In this document: one piece after another, positions 53,913 to 64,000 of the stretch | Layout: each line of letters starts with the position of its first letter | Numbering within the stretch: position 1 is the first letter of the stretch | Assembly: GCA_949775045.1 (NCBI GenBank) | Contig: OX459109.1 | Span: 4,347,975 to 4,411,974, forward strand | Source: Metridium senile | Taxonomy: Eukaryota; Cnidaria; Anthozoa; Actiniaria; Metridiidae | Direction: 5' to 3' | Length of the DNA: 64,000 bases | Made by a program: the position numbers and the translations under genes | Notes under the pieces: generated by a model | The model's database searches: none | What the model saw: only the letters and a program-made list of their open reading frames with translations | What the model was told of the DNA's origin: nothing

Positions 53913-54391
53913 CAGTCAAAGCTCCATTAGCGGACGCTCCACTAAGCGGACAGTTCTAGTTACAGACAGCTTTTTAAAACCCCGTTTTTTCTTCCATACA
54001 AACACTGTATTCACACTTTCCATTAAGCGGACATTCTCTTAAGCGGACGCGGACACCTTAAGTGAATCCCAATTGAACTTTTCTATTGTTTTCAAGCTCC
54101 CTTAAGCGGACACTCGAACTAGAAAAACTTTATTTAATGTATTTGTCCTTGTTTACATCATCGACTTCTAAGTTTAACAGTACTGTATCAGTTTAACTAG
54201 CTTGCCAATGTAAAAGTTAAGCTTAAAAGGAGCTTTATTACACAATTTAACCTTCTTTTTTCAGTAAGCGCAAAACGAGACTATTTTACGTTATTTACAC
54301 GTTTTAAGAACCCTTCCTATAAGGCGGACAGTTCTACTTACGGACACTTTTTTCGTTTCCCAAGGGTGTCCGCTTAATGGAGCTTCGACTG
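53913..54391. mobile_element. TA-flanked MITE with CAGTCAAAGCTCC ends
   Basis: CAGTCAAAGCTCCATTAGCG at the left and CGCTTAATGGAGCTTCGACTG-like right end; internal repeats of TTAAGCGGACA. Pogo/Tigger-like termini. No transposase. Confidence 0.75.
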
Positions 54392-54465
54392 TATATGTGT
54401 GTGACTAGTTTTACATTTCTCTACTTTACATAGATAGAGCAAAAACAATAAAACCATGAAATAGA

Positions 54466-54618
54466 AACAAAATAGTTAGTAACTAATAGTTTTTATTTAG
54501 TGACTATTTAGTCAGTATCACTCAACCAGAAACATCAAATACAAAGGGAAACAATACCTCATTACAACTTTACTTGTCGTTGATAGTGACTAATAGTCAC
54601 TAAATAAGAACTATTTAC
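54466..54618. repeat. Inverted repeat of TAGTGACTATT type
   Basis: AATAGTTAGTAACTAATAG and TTATTTAGTGACTATTTAGT face GTGACTAATAGTCACTAAAT; small fold-back of unknown class. Confidence 0.45.
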
Positions 54619-54699
54619 ACAATAACAATTTGATTTTCTTTAATGGATATAGTGCTTTTGCTCTACTATACTAAATATATGCAACCGATAAGCAATGAC

Positions 54700-55604
54700 A
54701 TACTATAAATATGAATACATACTCAGTGAGTGTATGTCGGTGTTTAAGTCTAGACTTAAACAGTGTTTTTATAATATCTTCAGAAGAATTGGTATCTTAT
54801 TCCAAATTTTGGCTCCAAAAGGGAAATAGGAAAGGTTTTTCGATGTAAAAATAATATTGTCGTGCTAATTATACATTTATATACATCAGGTGGTTATCAC
54901 ATTCATGGTTGTTATATTTACGTTTAATACACATGCCACACGCTAAAAAAATGACGATTCAAAATATTCAAAATTGAAAAAAATAAACGACGATTTTAAA
55001 TGAAATATAGTCCATGAAAAATGCTCGAAAATTGAAAAAGATGACGATTTTTGATGGACTATATAGCTTACGCAAAATGCTCCACTGAAGATGACCAAAC
55101 ATAACGATGTTTTTATATTTGTTGTCAATTTTTGGGCATTTTTCAACGGCTACTGTCCATAAAAAATTGTCGCTTTTACCCATTTTGCATGGCTATATAG
55201 TTTGATTATTTTTTCAATTCTAGCAAGCTCCTTCCACTTCCACATTTCTGCTTTAAATCTCATTTTCCGCTCATGAGCATATTTTATATTCCATTGACAT
55301 ATTGAACCAAAATGAATATTGCCGTAAATTGTTTCTCTAGTTTTACAGAATTAAATGTACTTTATGGTTATTTTTCGATATATATCTGAAGGTAAGTAGT
55401 TTATATGTGTAGCTGTTAATCACTGAGCCTAATTAAAAGTTAATGGAAATTTCAACTATATATCACCCATGCAAAATGGGCAAAAGGGTGGATGGTAGCG
55501 CATGCAAACTAAATGCATAAAAATGATCGAAAATGGCTATATTTGATAACCCGTGTAATATGCCAGTGAAAATTTGCAAAAAACGGCGACTTTTTTAGAC
55601 CTCC
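54700..55604. other. Intergenic upstream of GPCR A, no gene recognised
   Basis: Contains recurring short blocks (ATGACGATTTTTGATGGACT, CCATGCAAAATG) that also appear near 52940, 61490 and 63230, but no supported frame. Confidence 0.4.
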
Positions 55605-55758
55605 TTAATAAAAATTAATTTTCGAAATAAATATCAATCATCGAGGTGTCACAATTCACCTTTCATTTATCAATTATTTAAGCGTAAAGTATAATATATA
55701 CCAGAAGATAACTTGAACATTAAGCATTACTCACATCAAGGTTTGGAATACAAGCAAG
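55605..55758 (+). promoter_or_regulatory. Conserved 5' flank of GPCR A
   Basis: About 150 bp directly upstream of the ATG match 59815-59966 before GPCR B at nearly every position (e.g. AATTCACCTTTCATTTATCA, GTAAAGTATAATATATACC). Probably core promoter plus 5' UTR; TATAATATATA may serve as a TATA element. Confidence 0.5.
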
Positions 55759-56814
55759 ATGAATTACTCAAACATCACAGCCACGAATGTCTCCATCGAC
55801 AACTACAACTGCAAGTACGGCGTACCTAACAGTGATCTCGAGAAAAATGCTAAGTTTGGCGCTCTTATGTTTGTTGCTGGATTTGGAATTATAGCCAACA
55901 TCTTCATCATCGTACTCGCTGTTAAATACACTGTAAGAAAAAACCTGCATCATTTGATCATCAACATCGCCGTGTCTGATACTATTTATTCGTGTGTTGG
56001 CATGCTCATCGCTTTAAAATATCACATTCGTATTTTGTACCCTGGTGTTTTGGGAGTTATTTGGTGCAAACTGAGATATTATATTGCGGAGGTTTCTAAT
56101 GTGGTATCGTTAATAACTCTTTTGATTATCAGCATTGAACGATTCAGAGCAACAAGACAAACATTACAGAGATCACGACCATACACACTGAAACAACGAG
56201 TGGCAGTACTCAGTGTATGCTGGCTAGTTCCAATGATTATTTATGCTGATGCGTTGTATTACTGGCACTTCAATAAAAAGTACAATGCTTGTTATATACG
56301 ATACGATGACTGGAATTTCCTACCTATTGTCCATTTAGTTGTACTGCTGTTGAAGATTATTGTAGTAATTATGATTTCTACATTCAGTATCCTAACAATA
56401 AAACGACTGTCAAGACCTCAAGCAATCCAAGCACATCTTAACGAAGAACAACGAAGTATGCGAGCAAGACGAACACGGGCAGCTGTAGCCATAGTTCTTG
56501 CTTCTTTGCTCCTTTATGTATGTTGTTGGTTTCCTATTTATATTGTTTCTTCTATTGCGTTTTTCCAAAGCACATTTTTCCAGAGCGATGTTATTATAGA
56601 TTTACAGTGTAATGACGTGCGGTTGTTGGTTTATATCATAGAGAAGCTTCTACCTCTTGTCAACTCTTGCTTCAGTCCTTTTATCTACCTCATATTTCTC
56701 TCTGACTTTCGAGAGGCTGCAAAAAGAATCATGTGTAAAAGAACATCCAACCAACTCGCCACAACAGGAGAAATACGATTAGTCCACATACAAAGCTGCC
56801 AAACAAACCAATAA
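55759..56814 (+). CDS. Class A GPCR, intronless, GPCR A
   Basis: 351 residues with seven hydrophobic segments. The N terminus has three N-glycosylation sequons (NYS, NIT, NVS). TM1 GFGIIANIFIIVLA, TM2 with IAVSD, Cys at VIWCKL before TM3, SIERFRATRQ in place of DRY, TM4 SVCWLVPMIIY, an extracellular Cys (NACYIRY) for the usual disulfide, TM6 LLYVCCWFPIYIV and TM7 LVNSCFSPFIYLIF, where SPxxY replaces NPxxY. A basic third loop (MRARRTRAAV) fits G-protein coupling. Rhodopsin family, closest in style to peptide receptors of cnidarian expansions; ligand unknown. Tandem paralogue of 59967-60989. Confidence 0.88.
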   Translation: MNYSNITATNVSIDNYNCKYGVPNSDLEKNAKFGALMFVAGFGIIANIFIIVLAVKYTVRKNLHHLIINIAVSDTIYSCVGMLIALKYHIRILYPGVLGVIWCKLRYYIAEVSNVVSLITLLIISIERFRATRQTLQRSRPYTLKQRVAVLSVCWLVPMIIYADALYYWHFNKKYNACYIRYDDWNFLPIVHLVVLLLKIIVVIMISTFSILTIKRLSRPQAIQAHLNEEQRSMRARRTRAAVAIVLASLLLYVCCWFPIYIVSSIAFFQSTFFQSDVIIDLQCNDVRLLVYIIEKLLPLVNSCFSPFIYLIFLSDFREAAKRIMCKRTSNQLATTGEIRLVHIQSCQTNQ

Positions 56815-57005
56815 ACCCTGAAACACGAAGGCAGTACAGAATGAGAATATTTGAAAAGATATGAAGGATACATTTATTGCTTATAAATTATTTCGATGCA
56901 ATATTGATAGTTAGTACTATAGGTAAATTCATTGGAGGACGAGGGAATTCCACGTTGAATTTCACGAGAGAAATCAATATCGCATGAATCGCGGAGTCCG
57001 CGGAG

Positions 57006-57465
<460 letters not shown>

Positions 57466-57468
<3 letters not shown>

Positions 57469-57724
57469 TCATTTGCAAAAATTCTGACCGTACAAGTATA
57501 TAAGTATATAAGTATATAGCTATATAGATATGTAGGTAATTCTGCCTTAAAACGCTCCAATATTTTTTAGAATTCATTCAATGACATGTAGTAAGCATCA
57601 TTGAAGTATTATGGGTGGTTCTGATAGTACCAAGAGCGCATAAAAGCACTCAAAGGCATAAATAAACATTACCCACAATGCACCCGATATACTTTGATGC
57701 GGTCAGAATTTTTGCAAATGACTG
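57466..57724. mobile_element. Mariner-type MITE, copy 2 of a tandem pair
   Basis: Same length (259 bp) and ends as copy 1, separated from it by about 30 bp of TA. Its right end abuts the truncated Penelope-like element. Confidence 0.85.
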
Positions 57725-57740
57725 TATATATATATATACA

Positions 57741-58558
57741 GAAAATATTCCAGAAGGTATCAACAGGCGCCTATCGTCAATATCATCCGACAAAAAATCA
57801 TTCGACACAGCCGCCCCTTAATATCAAAAAGCCTTAGATAAAGTGGTTACAACTACAAGCTGAATTTTGAGCCACCCGTCAACAACAGAGAAAAAAGGAG
57901 TCGACCCCACAAAAACATACTTTGGTATAACCCACCATATAGCAAAAGCGTTAGTACCAACATCGGCAAACTATTCTTAAACCTCGTCGTGAAATGCTTT
58001 CCAAAAGGAAACATTCTGAGTAAGATATTCAACCAAAACACCATCAAAGTAAGCTACAGCTGTATGAGCAACGTAAAAATGACCATAGACAACCAAAACA
58101 AAAAGAAGCTTAAAACACATCAAGAACAAAACCAATCACAAACTGCAAAACCAAGTTCATGCAACTGCCGCAACAAAGAAACATGCCCAATGAAGGGAGA
58201 CTGCTTACAATCTGCCATTATCTACCAAGCAAAAGTCACAAGAAAAGATAACAACAAATGTAAAACGTATATCGGACTAACCGAAAATGAATTCAAAACG
58301 CGTTATCGCAACCATACTTCGTCATTTCGAAACCGGAAACTCAGAAACTCAACTGAACTAAGCAAGTTTATTTGGACCCTCAAGGACAATGACATCAACT
58401 TCGAGATCGCGTGGCAAACAATAGCACGCGCCAATCCCTATTGTAACTCAAGCAATAGGTGTAACTTGTGCCTAACAGAAAAATTCATTATCATCTGTCA
58501 ACCGCACCGATGCACTTTAAACAAAAAAAAACGAACTCGTATCTGCATGCCGGCATAA
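57741..58558 (+). pseudogene. Penelope-like element, 3' part: RT thumb and GIY-YIG endonuclease
   Basis: 57741-57840 reads ENIPEGINRRLSSISSD with a stop, then after a frameshift 57840-58558 reads on: NILWYNPPYSKSVSTNIGK, KIFNQNTIKVSYSCM, CNCRNKETCPMKGDC, YIGLTENEFKTRYRNH, STELSKFIW and RCNLCLTEKF. The CxC...C zinc-like cluster before GIY-YIG and the IPxxINxRLS thumb are typical of Penelope-like proteins. The catalytic RT part is missing. A different subfamily from the one at 43625-46135. Confidence 0.8.
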
Positions 58559-58640
58559 ACGAAAAGCACTTCAACGTGGAAGCTAATAATAATATATACA
58601 ACCATGTAAACTAAACTAAGCGAATTTGTCAGTCAAATAA

Positions 58641-58687
58641 ATCTCCTGATGAGTGAGGTTCGCCTCACGAAACAGGCCTGTAGAGAT
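58641..58687 (+). ncRNA. Hammerhead ribozyme (type I, short stem III)
   Basis: Stem I ATCTC (58641-58645)/GAGAT (58683-58687); core CTGATGA 58646-58652; stem II GTGAGG-TTCG-CCTCAC 58653-58668; GAAA 58669-58672; stem III ACA/TGT closed by GGCC; cleavage site GTA with A58682. All core bases are canonical. Penelope-like elements are known to carry such ribozymes in their terminal repeats, usually with a short stem III that works best as a dimer. It lies 82 bp after the endonuclease stop. Confidence 0.85.
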
Positions 58688-58724
58688 ACATGATGTTTGA
58701 TCATTCCTGACCAAACAGATATAT

Positions 58725-58915
58725 ATGGTGACTGACTGGTCAGTCATCACTTCAGAAAAAGCCTACAACAACATATCCAAGAAATGCAACTTATGCTTAG
58801 CAGAAAAACTCAACATTATTAAAGCCAACAAAACCAATCTACTCAACAAAAGATCAGAACTTATTTCTAAATGCCGTCAAAAAAATACTGAAAACAAATA
58901 CTACCTGATAAAAAA
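58725..58915 (+). pseudogene. Second Penelope-like endonuclease C terminus
   Basis: A frame reads DWSVITSEKAYNNISKKCNL, CLAEKLNII and LLNKRSELISKCRQKN, matching the C-terminal part of a related but different endonuclease. It follows the ribozyme directly and ends in an A-rich tract (58910-58930). Confidence 0.65.
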
Positions 58916-59060
58916 AAAAAAAAAAAAAAATAGAAGGAGAAAAGACAGAAGTAAGCAAGTTATAAGCAAGGAAGGAAGAAAGGAAGGAGGAAAAACGTAA
59001 GGAAGGAATGAAGGAAGGAAGGAAGAGAGTATGGAATTAATTGAGAGGAATGAAGGAAGG
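58916..59060. repeat. Purine-rich GGAA repeat
   Basis: Poly(A) followed by irregular AAGGAAGG units. Confidence 0.85.
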
Positions 59061-59597
59061 AATAATAGTAGAAGAATTTAATACTAATATCAATTTACAC
59101 TGTGTTTTTTATATTTACGTTATTCTTTCCAATTGCCAAATTGTTGGTTTTTCTTATTCTCTGAATTGGTCACATTTAACTCAGTGACTTCTTAATGTTT
59201 AAGTAAACTTTGAAACAAAGCTAGTCAAAGAGAGGGGACTTGAGTGTAGAATTGAACAGTTTTGAGCAGCATTATGAAACAATGTTGACCTTTGGAAGAC
59301 CAACGGACACAACTGAATACTCAACCTGCCTTACTGGAGGGTCTGACGGTTGACGGTTAAAAATATACCTCTTTGACTGTTGACGGTTGATGATTGATAT
59401 TAACATATGAATTAATCTTACACCATTCGCTGTTATGCGTTCAATACAATACAATACAAAACAATATCTTTATTTAAAGAGGGAGACGCAGTTTTCTAAC
59501 CTACGACCCGCGTCAAGTTAATGTTGTCGTCGTATATTAATTGAAGTTGCACGATATTTTTGGAGATCCTAACCAAATCCGAGTATATCAAGGGAAA

Positions 59598-59815
59598 TTG
59601 TTATATAGCTAATCATTTTGACTATATAACGAGCATTCTCATTGGTTGATAGATGCTCACGTGATACAAGTGCCCAGCGTTCTTTTAAAAATTCAAATTT
59701 TCTTTATTTACTTGTCTAAAATGATTAGCTATATAACAAAACACTTAATGAATGATCCCTCGGGAAGCCAGTTAGTTTTGTTTCTCATTGAGATTCTCAG
59801 GAAACAAACTCCCTT
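59598..59815. repeat. Dispersed repeat, relative of 4495-4760
   Basis: Starts TGTTATATAGCTAATCATTT, contains GGTTGATAGATGCTCACG, a second ATTAGCTATATAACA and CCCTCGGGA. Ends where the conserved GPCR B upstream region begins. Confidence 0.6.
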
Positions 59816-59966
59816 AATGAAATTAATTTTCGAAATAAATATCAATCATTGAGGTGACACAATTCACCTTTCATTTATCAATTATTTAAGCGTAAAGTAT
59901 AATATATACCAGAAGATAACTTGAACATTAAGCATTACTCATATCAAGGTTTGGAATACAAGCAAG
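59815..59966 (+). promoter_or_regulatory. Conserved 5' flank of GPCR B
   Basis: Paralogue of 55605-55758 with about four differences, more alike than the coding regions that follow. Confidence 0.5.
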
Positions 59967-60989
59967 ATGAACGACTCCAACATCACAAATGCTAAATTCA
60001 GCATTCTTATGTCTGTAGGTGGATTTGGTATTTTAACCAACATCTTCATCATCGTACTCGCTGTTAAATACACTGTAAGAAAAAAACTGCATCATTTGAT
60101 CATCAACATTGCCGTGTCTGATACTATTTATTTGTGGGTTGGCATGCTCTCTGTTTTGGATAAACGCATTGAAATTTTGTATCCTTATGTTTTGGGAGTT
60201 ATTAAGTGCAAACTCCAATGGTACATCACGTCAATTTCTTATACGGTGTCTTTAGTTACTCTTCTGGTTATCAGCATTGAACGATTCAGAGCAACAAGAC
60301 AAACATTACAGAGATCACGACCATACACACTGAAACAACGAGTGACATTACTCAGTGTATGTTGGCTAGTTCCGATGATTATTTATACTTATTGGTTGTA
60401 TTACTTGCAATTCAATAAAAAGCAGAATGAATGTTATGTACCAAGAAATAAATGGAAATACGTAGACAGTATTGAGTTAGCAACAATACTGTTTAAGATT
60501 ATTGTAGTAATTATGATTTCTACATTCAGTATTCTAACAATAAGACGACTGTCAAGACCTCAATCAATACAAGCACATATTAACGAGGAACAGCGAAGTA
60601 TGCGAACAAGACGAACACGGGCAGCTGTAGCCATGGTTCTGGCTTCTCTGTTTCTTTACGTATGTTGTTTGTTTCCTATTATTTTGTATTTTGCTATTTT
60701 GTATTTCCAACACAATTTCTTACAGAGCAATCCTATTATAAATTGGTCTCTTTGTATTGACTGGTGGTCGTTATTTTACATCATAGAAAATCTTCTACCT
60801 CTTGTTAACTCTTGCTTTAGTCCTTTTATCTACATCATATTTCTCTCTGACTTTCGAGAGGCTGCAAAAAGAATCATGTGTAGAAGAACAACCATCCAAC
60901 TCGCCCCAAAAGAAGAAATACGATTAGGCCACATACAGCTGCCAGACAAACTAAGAAACCCTGAAACACGAATTAAGACTGTACACTGA
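59967..60989 (+). CDS. Class A GPCR, intronless, GPCR B
   Basis: 340 residues, clearly paralogous to GPCR A: SIERFRATRQTLQRSRPYTL and FLSDFREAAKRIM are shared. The N terminus is shorter by about 20 residues, with two sequons (NDS, NIT). Extracellular loops and TM7 entry differ most (NECYVPRNKW, INWSLCIDWWS), so ligand specificity may differ. TM6 reads YVCCLFPIIL: the toggle-switch Trp of CWxP is Leu. TM7 keeps SPFIY. Same 5' flank as GPCR A. Ligand unknown. Confidence 0.88.
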   Translation: MNDSNITNAKFSILMSVGGFGILTNIFIIVLAVKYTVRKKLHHLIINIAVSDTIYLWVGMLSVLDKRIEILYPYVLGVIKCKLQWYITSISYTVSLVTLLVISIERFRATRQTLQRSRPYTLKQRVTLLSVCWLVPMIIYTYWLYYLQFNKKQNECYVPRNKWKYVDSIELATILFKIIVVIMISTFSILTIRRLSRPQSIQAHINEEQRSMRTRRTRAAVAMVLASLFLYVCCLFPIILYFAILYFQHNFLQSNPIINWSLCIDWWSLFYIIENLLPLVNSCFSPFIYIIFLSDFREAAKRIMCRRTTIQLAPKEEIRLGHIQLPDKLRNPETRIKTVH

Positions 60990-61667
60990 ATGAGAATATT
61001 TGAAAAGAAATGAGGGATATAATTTTTCTTTATATAATTATTTAGATTAAATTTTGATAATAAGTATGTACAAAACGAACTTAAAGTTGTTTAAATGTAT
61101 TAGTTATTAAACTATAATACTTACTTATAAAATTTAGCTAATTATAAAACCAGCAAGAAGAAAATCCATACAATATTTATTAAAAAAATAATTTTAAAAA
61201 TTACATTGTTAATATAAGGCAAACGATAGCTAAAACAAATTGGAGAGGTCTAGATATATATAAATATATATTGTGTATAATGTAATTAGCTAACTGCGCC
61301 GTTAAAATAAAATAAGAAATAAAAATGATGTGATTGGTTTAGGTCTATTTGTTTTTACTCAATTTGGGATAATGGATTAGTCTGCAGTAATTTGTCCAAT
61401 TTTTTTAAACTCCAACATTTACGCCCATCGAGTAACAACGGTTTTCCATTCAAAATGTCCAAAAATGCCACAAATTGCCGGTTTTGATAATATAAAGCCC
61501 ATGCAAAAAGCCTAAAATTTAGCTCAAGTCGACAATTGTCGTCATTTTTGTCATCGTTATTTTTGTCATTTTGGAGTGCCGTATGAAGCTTACATTATTT
61601 TCTGTATACATTTTCACTCCTATTTTAATTTTATTTGTATATATACATATTTTATATACAGCTCTTT
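60990..61667. other. Intergenic, no gene recognised
   Basis: AT-rich. The block AGCCCATGCAAAAAGCC and the GTCATTTTTGTCATCG stretch near 61490-61570 belong to the recurring motif set noted at 54700-55604. Confidence 0.4.
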
Positions 61668-61890
61668 CAGGCTAGGTTTACACGGGACCGGATGAATTTT
61701 TGACTGGTCAAAAGATCGACCTGGACATGCTGTTCACACGGAACCGATCATTACAATATTTTCGTTTTGACCGGTTAGTCGTCAAAATTATTGCACGTTT
61801 AGCGCGGTCCCGTGTGAACAGAGCCCCTAAGCAGATGTTTTTTTGACCGGTCAAAGATTTCTCCGGTACCGTGTGTAAACGTAGCCTCAG
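61668..61890. mobile_element. MITE with AGGCTA-GTTTACAC ends
   Basis: TTCAGGCTAGGTTTACACGG faces GTGTAAACGTAGCCTCAG; internal TTTGACCGGTCAAA-like palindromes. No coding. Confidence 0.7.
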
Positions 61891-62135
61891 AAAACGTTGA
61901 ATACTGAATAGTATATTCCAAGATCAAAGGGCATTGTGGGTCTCATCAATGTGAGATCTAGAATAAAAAGTAAATATACAGCGACCTGCTCCCTAAATGT
62001 AATATATTGTTTCGGATAGAAACTATTTATTTTAATTAAATAATATAGCATAACCTAAAGTTCATTTCGGTGTTGGAATGGACTAATCAGTATTCTACGT
62101 TTTTTTGAAATGGTTGTATATAACACCGCCATATA

Positions 62136-62908
62136 CAGTTGACTCTCTCTGAACGACCACTCTAATAAGCGACCATCTCCCGCAAGCCGCCACTATTTCA
62201 ATTTCCGGTTTCTTTTTTTCATATAAACTCTGTAATAAATCACTCTCGTAAGCGACCACTCTAATAAGCGACCATCTCCCGTAAGCCGCCACTATTTCAA
62301 TTTCCCGTTTTGTTTCCAATATAAAATCTGTTATAAATCACTCTCGTAAGCGACCACTCTAATAAGCGACCATCTCCCGTAAGCCGCCACTATTTCAATT
62401 TCCCGTTTTGTTTCCCATATAAACTCTGTAATAAATCACTCTCGTAAGCGACCACTCTAATAAGCAACCATCTCCCGTAAGCCGCCACTATTTCAATTTC
62501 GCGTTTTGCTTCCCATATAAACTCTGTAATTAATCTCTCTCGTAAGCGACCACTCTAATAAGCGACCATCTCCCGTAAGCCACCACTATTTCAATTTTCC
62601 GTTTTGTTTTCCATATAAACTCTGTAATAAATCTCTCTCGTAAGCGACAACTCTCGTAAGCGACCGCGATCACCTTTAGGATTTAAGTATTGGACTTTTT
62701 CATTGTTATTCCTCTCTCGTAGACTGCTGACTTTTGGAGAAAAAATACCTAAAAAACATCTTTAGAGACATCATGGCGGAAAATTAGTCCAAACAAAGAG
62801 TTTGTCGTGTTTTGGGCTTCCTGTGTTAAGTTTCACGTAAGCGACTATCTCCAGTAAGCGACCACTCTCTTTTGGACCGAAGGTGGTCGTTTACGAGAGA
62901 GTCAACTG
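62136..62908. mobile_element. TA-flanked element with five internal 98-bp repeats
   Basis: Ends CAGTTGACTCTCTCTGAACG and CGTTTACGAGAGAGTCAACTG-like right end. Internal units marked by CTAATAAG at 62162, 62261, 62359, 62457 and 62555. Pogo/Tigger-like termini. No transposase. Confidence 0.8.
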
Positions 62909-62939
62909 TACCTATTTATTAAATATCTCTTGTTTTTAA

Positions 62940-63085
62940 TATTAGTTAATTTATATATTTATATATTTGTTTGTTTGTGTATTTGTTTATTTGCTTGTCT
63001 GTTTGTTCCGTCATTCATTCGTTGTTTCGTTCGTACGTTCGTTCGTTCGTTTTTTTATTCGTTTGTTTATGTTTGTTTGTTTGTA
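62940..63085. repeat. TTTG/TTCG simple repeat
   Basis: Irregular tetranucleotide repeat (TTTGTTTG, GTTCGTTC). Confidence 0.85.
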
Positions 63086-63503
63086 CATGCTGATATTTGT
63101 TTCTAAAACAGTATTTATAACTCCCCTTGTATAGTCTTTTACTTCGTTGTCTATTTGTCATAATATTCTTCGTCATTTTTCATTCGTACTCTTCAATGTT
63201 CCTTTATGCCTGCACAAATGGTATTGGACAATAGCTCATGCATAATGTTTAAAAAAAAATGACGATTTTTGATTGATTTGTTTATGCTAGAAAGTTGTGT
63301 TAACATAACAGTCCAAATTCGCGAGATGGTAGCTCTCAGTAAAACCTTGTTTAGCGCGTCATTTCACACTAACGATAGACAAAGTATATATCATTTTAAA
63401 TTCTATATAACAGAGAATAAGACTGTGTATTTTTTTTCTTGTGAACACTTGTTATGTAGGAAATACTAAAGATATTATTTTAGAGATATCCAAATGAAGC
63501 GCT

Positions 63504-63553
63504 AGTCCTTTTATTTACATCATATTTTCTCTGACTTTCGAGAGGCCGCAAAA
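63504..63553 (+). pseudogene. Relic of a third GPCR copy (TM7 end)
   Basis: AGTCCTTTTATTTACATCAT and CTGACTTTCGAGAGGC match the SPFIY...SDFREAA region of GPCR A and B; one base is lost between them, shifting the frame. No upstream receptor sequence remains nearby. Confidence 0.7.
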
Positions 63554-63559
63554 ACATCA

Positions 63560-64000
63560 TTATTAGTCGTTGTCATATTTTTATCTAATATTGACGCTTT
63601 GTATTAACTTAACAAAAAGTAGCTGAGAACTCAAGAAAATATTAAAGTGAGTTAATAAATAAATTTAATTTAATTTTAAGATGTTTAACTATACTGAAAC
63701 TGTAAGAACAGCATCATCATTATACAACACGAATTACTTTATTTACCTAGGGGGAGAGGGGTTGGACATCTTTGTTATAGTAATATATAAGGGTGATCCG
63801 AGGTCGACTTTGAAAATGATCTATAAAAGGTATATATAAATTGAAAGAACTGTTGTATCATTGTAGATTTCAACTGCTAAAAGCGGAACGAGTGTGCGAT
63901 GTTCTTCGCAGCTAACCTTAATTATTTTTGAGTAACCAAGTCAAGTAAAAATGCCTCTTAAAGGTACAAATGTACAGTCCCCTTAAATAATTGACTTTCG
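63560..64000. other. Right edge, no gene recognised
   Basis: AT-rich sequence with short frames only; no feature supported. Confidence 0.4.

Overview
The window is animal (metazoan) nuclear DNA: AT-rich, with spliced genes, GT-AG introns and very many transposon remnants. The gene set (a Wnt ligand, CENP-H, a BTB-BACK-PHR protein, hydroxylysine kinase, small intronless GPCRs) and the repeat set (Penelope-like elements, tRNA-derived SINE, many TA-flanked MITEs) suggest a cnidarian, probably an anthozoan. This is an inference; no species can be named from the sequence alone.

Layout. 1-1.8 kb: minus-strand exon of a divergent GPCR whose last exon lies outside the window. 3.7-24.0 kb: a complete 11-exon plus-strand gene that I read as the kinetochore protein CENP-H (260 aa). 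Its large fifth intron holds an intronless BTB-BACK-PHR gene preceded by a nearly perfect 1.55 kb palindrome. 25.5-32.3 kb: a four-exon minus-strand Wnt gene, reassembled from splice sites, with an unusual acylation-site motif, a cysteine-poor C terminus and one apparent frameshift. 35.4-42.8 kb: a tandem pair of two-exon genes joining a WW-like N terminus to 13-15 C2H2 zinc fingers; the first copy has a decayed 3' end. 43.4-47.1 kb: displaced fragments of the CENP-H gene and a minus-strand Penelope-like retroelement split by two DNA elements. 47.3-52.6 kb: a two-exon minus-strand hydroxylysine kinase (HYKK-like) gene with a 4 kb intron carrying an 89-bp satellite inside an inverted-repeat element. 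55.7-63.6 kb: two paralogous intronless class A GPCR genes, a relic of a third, and between them a second Penelope-like element with a well-formed hammerhead ribozyme.

The genes do not form an operon or pathway; they are unrelated neighbours. What links them is repeated local duplication (ZNF pair, GPCR cluster, CENP-H exon copies) and insertion of short DNA transposons, many of them datable relative to those duplications. Most long reading frames in AT- or TTTA-type simple repeats are artefacts and were left out. Exon boundaries were assigned by reading splice consensus and phase by eye; transcript evidence would be needed to fix them.
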